Assembly (NCBI GenBank): GCA_022447485.1 | Contig: JAKVCH010000067.1 | Coordinates: forward strand, 1 to 11,322 | Direction of reading: 5' to 3' | Origin: Polyangiaceae bacterium | GTDB lineage: Bacteria > Myxococcota_A > Polyangia > Polyangiales > Polyangiaceae | DNA length: 11,322 bases | In this document: positions 1 through 6,244 of the stretch, in pieces | How the letters are laid out: every line of letters starts with the position of its first letter | How positions within the stretch are numbered: the stretch's first letter is position 1 | The notes under the pieces: generated by a model | Told to the model about the DNA's origin: nothing | The model's input: the letters and a program-made list of their open reading frames with translations, nothing else | Databases searched by the model: none | Program-made: the position numbers and the translations under genes

Positions 1-886
1 TGGCTGTCTGCTCTTTCTGGACTGTAGTCGGCCCGGAGAGAGTCTGCTGCCACCAAGAGCCTTCTTTTTGAAACCAGTAGTCGGGGTGGGAGCGTTTGTG
101 CTTCTTTACCCAATTCCAACCGTCGGCTAGCCAAAACTCGGGACGTTCGTAGCCGCCATCGGCAAGGAACGATAATACTTCCTCGTTCGTGAGCGGCTTT
201 TCTGCGAGAGCAAAGGGGGGGAGCAGTGCAGTGTGCCGCGGCTCCTCGTTATCAAAGCAGAATGGTCCATCAAGAGAACCATCCCAGCCTACTTCTGTGA
301 TACCGCCAGAAAAATCCAAAAACTTTTGCTGGCCAGATGTGTGCTCGGTGCTCAATTCAAGCTCTTCTGGGCAGTGATGGTAGGCAGGACGAAGAGGGTG
401 GCGGCGAAAAGCGTGGAGGATATCAGTCAGTATCAGCTCTTGATGCTGTTGCTCGTGATGAAGTCCGAGAGTGAGAAGAGGCTGCCGGTTCTGGAGGCAA
501 CCTTCCTTTTCCCAACCACTTAACGCCTTGGCCAATTCTTCATCGACATAGCTTCGGTAGTGCTGGATTTCTTCTAAACCGGGACGGGAGAGGCGCCCTC
601 GGTCCGCTCTGCAGAATTGCTGCCCAACGCCATTATAGTAGCTGTTGAAGAGGTATTCCCAGGAGGGGTCAAGTGGCTGATAGCTTTTGACGTAGGGCTT
701 TAGAAGAAAGGTTTCAAAGAACCAAGTCGTATGAGCCAAATGCCACTTTGTGGGGCTGGCTTCCTCCATCGATTGGATCGTCTGGTCTTCCGCGCTGAGG
801 TGCTCGGTTAGTTTTCTCGTGCGTGAGCGGACGCTATGATACTGCACGAGCAAGGCTTGAGCGGTACTTTGAAAATTTTTCCCCAT
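1..886 (-). CDS. egtB: Ergothioneine biosynthesis protein EgtB, 3'-truncated by window edge
   Basis: EgtB is the non-heme iron enzyme that joins cysteine or gamma-glutamylcysteine to trimethylhistidine with O2, giving the sulfoxide intermediate of ergothioneine. By hand translation, 295 codons read without interruption from ATG at 886-884, which directly follows an in-frame TGA, so this is the first possible start; no good Shine-Dalgarno is visible. The N-terminal DinB-like part has WHLAHTTWFFETF (residues 48-60) and HHEQQHQE (143-150), the family motifs that supply the iron-binding histidines. The formylglycine-generating-enzyme-like part begins around residue 190, with DGSLDGPFCFDNE near 202-214. 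Family proteins are usually about 420-440 residues, so the C-terminal third with the substrate and catalytic residues lies outside the window. The gene is divergent from the small monooxygenase-like gene, with 108 bases between the starts. No egtD is visible; it could lie beyond position 1. Confidence 0.93.
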   Translation of the reverse strand, partial: MGKNFQSTAQALLVQYHSVRSRTRKLTEHLSAEDQTIQSMEEASPTKWHLAHTTWFFETFLLKPYVKSYQPLDPSWEYLFNSYYNGVGQQFCRADRGRLSRPGLEEIQHYRSYVDEELAKALSGWEKEGCLQNRQPLLTLGLHHEQQHQELILTDILHAFRRHPLRPAYHHCPEELELSTEHTSGQQKFLDFSGGITEVGWDGSLDGPFCFDNEEPRHTALLPPFALAEKPLTNEEVLSFLADGGYERPEFWLADGWNWVKKHKRSHPDYWFQKEGSWWQQTLSGPTTVQKEQTA

Positions 887-994
887 TCATCGATAAAGAT
901 GCCATCGCCTTGGGCGGAAAGAAAGCCACGCCTTCGAACCTTTTTCTTTTTCCGAGCCCTACCTGCCGGAAGCGGCTTCAAGTAAGTTCTGCCC

Positions 995-1369
995 ATGATA
1001 GTTGTTACGAATCGTATTCCTGTTGCCGAGGGTCATGAAATTGATTTCGAGGATCGCTTTCGCCAACGGGCCCATCTGGTGGACAGAGCTCCAGGCTTTA
1101 TTCGCAATGAAGTTCATCGACCGAAACCAATGAAGCTCAATCACGAGACGGGAGAGTGGTCGAAAGATACGGAGAATCTGGGGTACTACGAAGTGAAGAC
1201 TTGGTGGCGGACTTTTGATGACTTTTGCGCGTGGACTCGCAGCGAAGCTTTTGCTGAAGCGCATTCAAAGAGGCCGCCGAAGGAGATGTTTCGCGGCAAG
1301 AATCAGCTGATCATTCATGAGGCCTTTCTGTCGACGGCGAGAGAGCCAGAGCTTCCCATGGAAGAGTAG
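995..1369 (+). CDS. Antibiotic biosynthesis monooxygenase (ABM)-fold protein, IsdG/HmoA-like putative heme-degrading monooxygenase
   Basis: A 124-residue protein of the ABM dimeric alpha-beta-barrel superfamily. It begins MIVVTNRIPVAEG, and RSEAFAEAH (residues 82-90) matches the usual SxxFxxAH signature. Asn6, Trp80 and His90 fall where the IsdG/IsdI triad lies (Asn7, Trp67, His77 in IsdG; Trp and His exactly ten apart in both), with His90 as the expected heme ligand. The segment at about 43-62 is longer than in compact family members. IsdG enzymes open heme and release iron in the cytosol, but many ABM proteins have other or unknown substrates, so the exact reaction is inferred. No signal peptide. 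The ATG at 995 has only a weak ribosome-binding site. It stands alone between the divergent egtB and a probable terminator after its stop. Confidence 0.82.
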   Translation: MIVVTNRIPVAEGHEIDFEDRFRQRAHLVDRAPGFIRNEVHRPKPMKLNHETGEWSKDTENLGYYEVKTWWRTFDDFCAWTRSEAFAEAHSKRPPKEMFRGKNQLIIHEAFLSTAREPELPMEE

Positions 1370-1536
1370 GTCTGCCATCCGCAGGAGAGTCCAATCTCCT
1401 TTCTTACTGTAGGATTCTTGTGCGAGGAAAATAGAGGCAGAGTTTTCTTCAATAATTCCGACCGATGTCTGGACAACACACTGGATGCGCTGCCATCTAC
1501 TAGAGACGGACATCTTCCAACTTGTTGAGGAATATC
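1370..1536 (+). other. Intergenic leader before the fibro-slime lipoprotein gene
   Basis: This 167-base gap holds the weak hairpin above and, just before the ATG at 1537, a good Shine-Dalgarno (TGAGG, 1526-1530, six bases from ATG). I found no convincing sigma70 -35/-10 pair; the promoter for the downstream gene should lie here but cannot be placed from the sequence alone. Confidence 0.4.
1383..1405 (+). terminator. Possible weak intrinsic terminator after the ABM-fold gene
   Basis: AGGAGA (1383-1388) and TCTCCT (1395-1400) can form a 6-bp stem with a 6-base loop, followed by a short T-rich run (TTCTT). It lies 14 bases after the stop codon at 1369, which is the right place, but the stem is short and the T run is broken by a C. 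Confidence 0.4.
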
Positions 1537-2622
1537 ATGAATTTGAAAACGCATCGTACTCTGGCTTTGGCTCTTCCTTCTGCGTTCATGGCTTTAGCTT
1601 GCGGCGATGGCGGTTTGCAGACACCGCCGGGCAGCGGTTCCTCCGTCGAACAGGGTTCACTGGACACTTCCGGGATGAATAGCGGCGGCGGATTAGTGGT
1701 CGACGGTGTTACCCCTGGCGATAGTTCTTTGGGCGTAGCGACCGACGGAGATGGTTTCGCTAACGCAAATGGTACTGGAGTGGGGGATGCCCCAGATCGT
1801 TGCAATGTACTGCCTGTTGTCTACCGAGACTTTCAAGGACATCATGAGCAGGGCCTAAATACAGGGCACCCTGACTTTGAGATGGCGAACAACTACCTGG
1901 CCGATGGGACTATCGTTACCGGTGGAACTTGGCCTGCTGCCAAGTATGGAAATAAAGCCTACCTGGGTGTGAACGATTCAGGCTGTGGTTTAGTCGGTTC
2001 TGCTGTGGGTAGCGACTTAAAGCCGTCTTTTGGAAGTTCCTTGGGATTGATGCGTAGCTATGATCCACCTTGGGCCGAGGGGCAGGGGATTATGACCCGA
2101 ACAGTGACCGGCTGTGCCGAATGGAATTGGGATTGGAAAGATCAAATTCCCCCCACCATCCAGTCGTCTGCTAGTTTTAATCAATGGTACAATACCATTG
2201 ATGGCGTCAATACAGAGGTGAAGGGCTGGGTAGAGCTGGTCGATGGTGTCTTTGATAGCGCCGAGTTCTTCCCGATAGATAATGTCGGCTTTGGAAATAC
2301 TCTTGGTCAGGAGCATAATTACCACTTCACGACCGAAGGGCATGTTGAATTTGATTATGACCCGGCCTTAGGCCAAGTATTCAAGTTTCGAGGAGACGAC
2401 GACTTGTGGATCTTCGTCAATGGAGTTCTGGCCCTGGACCTTGGAGGCATCCACGAGCCCTTCGAAGGGCAGATTGACTTTGTTGCTCAGGCCGATGAGT
2501 TGAATCTGACAGGTCCAGGCACTTACCGTATGGATATCTTTCATGCTGAGAGGCATACTGGTGAGTCAAATTTCCGAGTTGAGACGAATATCTCATGCTT
2601 TAAGGAAGTGACGGTCCGCTAA
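1537..2622 (+). CDS. Fibro-slime domain-containing putative surface lipoprotein
   Basis: A 361-residue exported protein. The N-terminus is a signal peptide ending in an imperfect lipobox (ALA-Cys22), followed by a Gly/Ser/Asp-rich, low-complexity stretch (about 23-88). The folded part starts near residue 92. It contains FRGDDDLWIFVNGVLALDLG (284-303) and, later, FHAERHTGESNFRVET (335-350), both typical of the fibro-slime domain (PA14-like beta-sandwich), known from Fibrobacter cell-surface proteins, Dictyostelium secreted proteins and many deltaproteobacteria. Members are thought to act in adhesion or in binding extracellular sugars; the ligand here is unknown. Cysteines at 89, 150, 193 and 354 could form disulfides. 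I chose ATG 1537 over the in-frame TTGs at 1522 and 1525 because of its well-spaced Shine-Dalgarno and because the signal peptide begins there. The gene is monocistronic, closed by the hairpin at 2644-2687. Confidence 0.88.
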   Translation: MNLKTHRTLALALPSAFMALACGDGGLQTPPGSGSSVEQGSLDTSGMNSGGGLVVDGVTPGDSSLGVATDGDGFANANGTGVGDAPDRCNVLPVVYRDFQGHHEQGLNTGHPDFEMANNYLADGTIVTGGTWPAAKYGNKAYLGVNDSGCGLVGSAVGSDLKPSFGSSLGLMRSYDPPWAEGQGIMTRTVTGCAEWNWDWKDQIPPTIQSSASFNQWYNTIDGVNTEVKGWVELVDGVFDSAEFFPIDNVGFGNTLGQEHNYHFTTEGHVEFDYDPALGQVFKFRGDDDLWIFVNGVLALDLGGIHEPFEGQIDFVAQADELNLTGPGTYRMDIFHAERHTGESNFRVETNISCFKEVTVR

Positions 2623-2643
2623 TCCAAATTCTTTACTGGATCG

Positions 2644-2687
2644 AAATCCCCTACCGAATCACTGAATTCGTGAGGGGATTTTTCTTT
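2644..2687 (+). terminator. Rho-independent terminator after the fibro-slime gene
   Basis: A 9-bp outer stem, AAATCCCCT (2644-2652) with AGGGGATTT (2673-2681), encloses a second 5-bp stem, CGAAT (2655-2659) with ATTCG (2666-2670), separated by a 2x2 internal loop. A T-rich tract follows. It lies 22 bases after the stop at 2622. Confidence 0.85.
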
Positions 2688-2728
2688 GTCGACGAAGCGC
2701 CTAGATTCCCTCTTGGGAAGGCTTTGAG

Positions 2729-4030
2729 ATGAAAGATAGCGAAAGCAAAGGTTCGCCCGAGAACGATTCTTTGACCAATGACCCGGACAAGGGCCTCGGC
2801 GTTGAATACGACGATCCTTCCGAGGAAGTGCCCATGGCGCCTCTACCTCCACCTGAGGAAGGCCCCATGGCGCCTCTACCTCCTCCCGAGGAAGCTTTCG
2901 CAGACCGCCGGCGGCCGGCTTTATTGAGCACAACTACAAGCCTGTCTGTTCTCAATTCAGAGGCGATGGCGCCAGGTTTTTTTCTACTGCTCTTTTTAGC
3001 GAGTGGCATTGGGCTTGTTTATGTTCTTTCTCCATTTCTTACCGATCTCGTCTTGAGCTTCATTTTGATCGGAATTTTTGGAGCACCCTTCCGCAAGCTG
3101 ACTATCGCCTTTGGTGGGCGAGCTTGGCTTGCGTCGGGTCTGACGACGGCCATGATTTTGGTCTTAATTGTCGGACCGCTGATGGCATTGGTCTACGTAG
3201 TCGTCAGCGATGCCAGCACCATGTACGGTAGCTTTAGCGAGTCGCTGAATGACACGGGTCATGGGTTAAACGATCGCGTTTTTGCCTTGATTCAAAGAAT
3301 GGGCATACCCATTACCGAAGGCAGTTTTATCAAATATCTCGATCAGCTTGTGGCATCACTTCAGGAAATGATTTTGGCAGCCGGCCGTGCCATCGTTTCA
3401 GATATGTTAGCTATTTCTGTTCATCTCGCCACGATCATGGTGATGGTCTTTTATATGCTCGTCGATGGTCGCCAGCTCAAAGCCTTTCTATTTCAATTGT
3501 CGCCCCTGCCTGATGACGAAGACGCGCTGATGGTTGAAACTTTTCGAAAAGTTTCTCGCGGGGTCATTGTCGGCAATGGTTTAGGTAGTTTGATCCAAGG
3601 TGTTTTAGGTGGTCTAGCTATGTGGGTCGTGGGTTTTCAGTCACCCGTTTTCTGGGGCGCGATCATGACCCTTTTTGCCTTTTTACCCTTGGTTGGAATT
3701 GCGGTCGTTGCTCTTCCGGCGAGCGCCTTTCTTTTCATGGATGGTCAAACCGGTGACGCGATCGGGTTTTTGGCCTTCTGCCTCCTACAAGGGATTTTTG
3801 TTGAAAATGTTGTCAAAACGAAATTGATGGGTTCAGCGATGCGTATGCATGACCTCCTTGTGTTCATGAGTATACTTGGAGGGCTCGCCGTCTTCGGAGT
3901 GATTGGCTTTGTCTACGGCCCTCTCTTTGTTTTATTATTTCGTACCCTTTATGACCTTTACGATCAGCGTTACCGCCCGCGTATTGCTCGTCGTCTGGCC
4001 CAGCGGCTGATGGAGAATCATTCGCGATGA
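2729..4030 (+). CDS. AI-2E family (PerM/YdiK-like) membrane transporter
   Basis: A 433-residue polytopic inner-membrane protein. Hydrophobic segments lie at about 83-101, 104-118, 137-160, 222-244, 276-300, 306-335, 343-360 and 376-405, with the large soluble loop after the third segment (about 161-220) usual for this family. The late motif GGLAVFGVIGFVYGP (384-398) is the family signature. Some relatives export autoinducer-2 (TqsA), others act as Na+(Li+)/H+ antiporters, and most have no known substrate, so none is assigned. The first 80 residues are an acidic, Pro/Glu-rich cytosolic tail with two copies of an 11-residue repeat, unusual for the family. A Shine-Dalgarno (GGGAAGG, 2715-2721) supports ATG 2729. 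The stop TGA overlaps the ATG of the downstream kinase (ATGA, 4027-4030), so the two are probably translationally coupled. Confidence 0.9.
   Translation: MKDSESKGSPENDSLTNDPDKGLGVEYDDPSEEVPMAPLPPPEEGPMAPLPPPEEAFADRRRPALLSTTTSLSVLNSEAMAPGFFLLLFLASGIGLVYVLSPFLTDLVLSFILIGIFGAPFRKLTIAFGGRAWLASGLTTAMILVLIVGPLMALVYVVVSDASTMYGSFSESLNDTGHGLNDRVFALIQRMGIPITEGSFIKYLDQLVASLQEMILAAGRAIVSDMLAISVHLATIMVMVFYMLVDGRQLKAFLFQLSPLPDDEDALMVETFRKVSRGVIVGNGLGSLIQGVLGGLAMWVVGFQSPVFWGAIMTLFAFLPLVGIAVVALPASAFLFMDGQTGDAIGFLAFCLLQGIFVENVVKTKLMGSAMRMHDLLVFMSILGGLAVFGVIGFVYGPLFVLLFRTLYDLYDQRYRPRIARRLAQRLMENHSR
2831..2896 (+). repeat. Two 33-bp in-frame tandem repeats encoding PMAPLPPPEE(G/A)
   Basis: The units 2831-2863 and 2864-2896 share their first 20 bases exactly and differ at only a few positions after that. 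They encode residues 35-45 and 46-56 of the AI-2E-family protein. The near-identity of the DNA suggests a recent duplication. Confidence 0.9.
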
Positions 4031-5121
4031 AGCAAAAGATTTCTGTTTTACCTCTGCTGCTTTTTATGACGGCCTTGACGACGGTTGCGGCAGCGGCATT
4101 GGGTTCTGCTTTAACCCTGCCAGTCTCGATCTTGATGAGCGTGATGGCGTTGGTTCATTTTATTTCATCGCGGCGAGAGGCGCCCGTACAGCAGAGTTCT
4201 GGCCTTGAGGGGTACGGGGAATACGAACTGCTCGGCGAAGGGTCGATGGGACGGGTCTATCGAGCAAGACATTTGGCCTTGAGCCGTCTTGTTGCGCTGA
4301 AGAAAATCAAGACTGAAAATATTGGGGATATTGAGATTCATCGTTTTCAGCGGGAAGCAAAAGTCCTCTCGCAGTTAGAAAATACCCATACCATTCAGAT
4401 TTTTGATTATGGGACGACAGCTGAAGGGGAATTTTTTTTCGCCATGGAGCTACTTCATGGGCTCGACCTTCAGCTCTGGGTAGATCGTTTTGGTCCTCTC
4501 AATTTAGCTCGTACAAAAAGGATCATGATGCATGCCACGGCAGCCCTCGCGGAGGCCCATCGTCTTGGCATTGTTCATCGAGACTTGAAGCCAGCAAATT
4601 TGATGCTCTGCCATTATGGTGGGGAGGTCGATTTCTTGAAGATTCTTGACTTCGGGCTGGTGAAATTAGCGCCTGTTGGTACATCATTGAACGGCATTAC
4701 TCGAGAGTCCGTTGTTCTCGGCACCCCAGCTTACTTGGCCCCCGAGAGCCTTTTTGGAAGCCATTCAGTCAATGCGGCTGTTGATGTCTATGCCTTAGGA
4801 GCCATCGCCCACTTTTTACTTTCGGGAACATTGCTCTTTAATGAAACCCGACCAATGGTCATGGCCCAGGCTCACCTCCAAGAGACTCCTCCAAGCCTGG
4901 CAGATAAGGGGGTTGAGATCCCTCCAGCCTTAGAAAAGTTGATCTTGCAGTGTCTAGCAAAGGATGCCCAAGAGCGCCCCACATGCGAGGAGTTGCTAGC
5001 CGGCTGGGAAGCTATTCCCGTGGTGGAAGAGTGGCAAAAGCAAGAGGCAGAAACGTGGTGGAGAAATAATCTGCCTGAAGCCTTTCCGAAGAGCTCGGAA
5101 AGCTCCCCTTTGTCGGCTTGA
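4027..5121 (+). CDS. Membrane-anchored Hanks-type Ser/Thr protein kinase
   Basis: A 364-residue protein with a complete kinase domain (about 66-325). It has the glycine loop GEGSMG (70-75), catalytic Lys92 in VALKK, Glu110 of helix C, HRDLKPAN (184-191), DFG (208-210), APE (238-240) and Asp253. All catalytic residues are present, so it should be active. The N-terminus holds two hydrophobic segments (about 7-27 and 30-46), likely a hairpin that anchors the kinase on the cytosolic face. There is no C-terminal transmembrane helix or external sensor domain; the tail after residue 326 is short and charged. This reverses the common bacterial order of kinase first and membrane helix after. The start overlaps the stop of the AI-2E-family gene; the GGAG near 4011 is too far from the ATG to be strong, which fits translational coupling. 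A functional link to the transporter is inferred from this overlap. Confidence 0.93.
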   Translation: MKQKISVLPLLLFMTALTTVAAAALGSALTLPVSILMSVMALVHFISSRREAPVQQSSGLEGYGEYELLGEGSMGRVYRARHLALSRLVALKKIKTENIGDIEIHRFQREAKVLSQLENTHTIQIFDYGTTAEGEFFFAMELLHGLDLQLWVDRFGPLNLARTKRIMMHATAALAEAHRLGIVHRDLKPANLMLCHYGGEVDFLKILDFGLVKLAPVGTSLNGITRESVVLGTPAYLAPESLFGSHSVNAAVDVYALGAIAHFLLSGTLLFNETRPMVMAQAHLQETPPSLADKGVEIPPALEKLILQCLAKDAQERPTCEELLAGWEAIPVVEEWQKQEAETWWRNNLPEAFPKSSESSPLSA

Positions 5122-5156
5122 AGAAGCGAAAAAATCTCAATTGCGAAAATTGGGGG

Positions 5157-5184
5157 TTGACGATTCAGTTGAGCGAGCTAGTTT
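5157..5184 (+). promoter_or_regulatory. Candidate sigma70-type promoter for tRNA-Asn
   Basis: TTGACG (5157-5162) is a good -35 match. It is followed after 16 bases by TAGTTT (5179-5184), a weak -10 match. Transcription would start about 30 bases before the tRNA. The AT-rich stretch just upstream (about 5128-5150) could act as an UP element. The weak -10 keeps confidence low. Confidence 0.4.
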
Positions 5185-5223
5185 CCGCCTCCCAAAGCGA
5201 AGGAGGTTTCTCCTGAGTTTTAT

Positions 5224-5296
5224 TCCAACGTAGCTCAGTTGGTAGAGCAGGTGACTGTTAATCACCGGGTCGTAGGTACGAGCCCTACCGTTGGAG
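5224..5296 (+). tRNA. tRNA-Asn (anticodon GUU)
   Basis: A full cloverleaf can be drawn. The acceptor stem is TCCAACG (5224-5230) with CGTTGGA (5289-5295) and discriminator G5296. The D stem is GCTC/GAGC, and the anticodon stem GGTGA/TCACC carries loop CTGTTAA with anticodon GTT at 5257-5259. The variable loop is GGGTC and the T stem is GTAGG/CCTAC. All stems pair perfectly. CCA is not encoded; the bases after the discriminator are CAA. The T loop reads TACGAGC, so position 55 (base 5278) is A instead of the near-invariant T that becomes pseudouridine, while T54, C56, G57 and A58 are normal. The gene sits alone, 102 bases after the kinase gene, with its own terminator. Confidence 0.95.
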
Positions 5297-5297
5297 C

Positions 5298-5334
5298 AAG
5301 CGGATTCAATCAACCAGATTGAATCCGCTTTTTT
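5298..5334 (+). terminator. Strong rho-independent terminator after tRNA-Asn
   Basis: A 14-bp perfect stem (5298-5311 with 5317-5330), a 5-base loop AACCA and a run of six T (5329-5334). It starts two bases after the tRNA. The convergent DMT transporter gene ends at 5334, so the hairpin also separates the two units; on the minus strand there is no T run behind it, so it is mainly a plus-strand terminator. Confidence 0.93.
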
Positions 5335-6242
5335 CATTGTGTGTTCTTATTGTTCCCTTCCGTCAGACCCCAGCGACGCCGGCATAAAGTCCAAACCGGG
5401 CCCAGAGCGACCCCAAGAATGATCAGGCTGGAGCCCCACCATTCATGGTGGGTCGGCCAGATTCCAAAAGTGAGGCTCGCCACGGGCAGGGCTAGTACGG
5501 GGCGTAGTTGCTGTAAAAGACTGCTCTCCAGCGCAGGCAGCGTTTTGGAGGCTTGGAGGAGTAGCTGCCGGGCTATGCCGGGGCCTAGGAGGGCGGCAAC
5601 GCTAATAGCCAGCCAGCGATGAGCACCAAAGTCCAAGAGCTGAGAGACGGCTCCGGGCAGAAAGGAAATGATCACAGCTGCGAGCAGCGAGCGAATGAAG
5701 TTGCTCTGGATTAAATCGGCGCCCTGGGAGTAGCGCCGCGAAAGTAGATCGAGCATCGCAAAACCGAAGGCACTGGCGAGGCCCCAGAAGATGCCATGAT
5801 TCAGTTGGCTCATTTCAGTGGGGAAAGGGAGTTGAGAGTAGACGACACCGCCGAGACAGAAGAACAGTGAGAGTCTGAATATTGGCTGGAAGGGTTCTTT
5901 GAGCCAAAGCCGACCTAAAAGGGCGACGAAAACGACGCTGGTTTGAATAAAGACGGTCGCCACGCCGGCGTGTAACTCCATGAAGGCAAAACCCTGAGCA
6001 ATATTTCCCAAAGCAGCAGCGAGGGAAAGCCTCCAGCCTAACTTGAAGCTGCGGCGACGAAGGTCGGGGGAGTCTTTGCTGAATCGATAGAGAGCCGGGG
6101 GAAAGAGCCAAACGGAGACAGAGATGAGCAGGCCCAGAGCAGCTCCGGCACCATAGCCATCACGAGCCGCATATTTAAAAGGCAAGATAAATGCGGTCGC
6201 GGAGAGCATGGCTCCGAGTACTAGAAGACGTGCGCGAAGCAT
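5334..6242 (-). CDS. EamA/DMT-superfamily inner-membrane transporter
   Basis: A 302-residue protein with about ten hydrophobic segments in two halves (roughly 1-138 and 148-290), the duplicated EamA layout of drug/metabolite transporters. Typical features are ATVFIQTSVVFVALLGRLWL (95-114) in the first half, and LLQQLRPVLALPVASLTFG (242-260) before a last helix with LIILGVALGP (273-282) in the second. DMT proteins move small metabolites or amino acids, often outward; no substrate can be assigned. I chose ATG 6242 rather than the longer reading from 6299 because AGGA lies nine bases upstream of 6242 and because the longer form would overlap the end of the preceding gene. The start is two bases after the stop of the cysteine-rich lipoprotein gene, so both are surely on one transcript. 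Confidence 0.87.
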   Translation of the reverse strand: MLRARLLVLGAMLSATAFILPFKYAARDGYGAGAALGLLISVSVWLFPPALYRFSKDSPDLRRRSFKLGWRLSLAAALGNIAQGFAFMELHAGVATVFIQTSVVFVALLGRLWLKEPFQPIFRLSLFFCLGGVVYSQLPFPTEMSQLNHGIFWGLASAFGFAMLDLLSRRYSQGADLIQSNFIRSLLAAVIISFLPGAVSQLLDFGAHRWLAISVAALLGPGIARQLLLQASKTLPALESSLLQQLRPVLALPVASLTFGIWPTHHEWWGSSLIILGVALGPVWTLCRRRWGLTEGNNKNTQ

Positions 6243-6244
6243 TC

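Noticed and set aside
189..523. Two short plus-strand frames in the first 530 bases
   Set aside because: They are antisense to the uninterrupted egtB frame, which carries clear family motifs.
1522..1536. TTG start giving five extra residues to the fibro-slime lipoprotein
   Set aside because: ATG 1537 has TGAGG six bases upstream, and that Shine-Dalgarno would lie inside the coding region if TTG were used.
5139..5153. Small inverted repeat CAATT...AATTG after the kinase gene as terminator
   Set aside because: The stem is only five AT-rich pairs and is followed by a G run, not T.
5137..5337. 66-residue minus-strand reading frame across the tRNA
   Set aside because: It is antisense to a perfect tRNA-Asn and to its terminator hairpin; such frames over tRNAs are a well-known annotation artefact.
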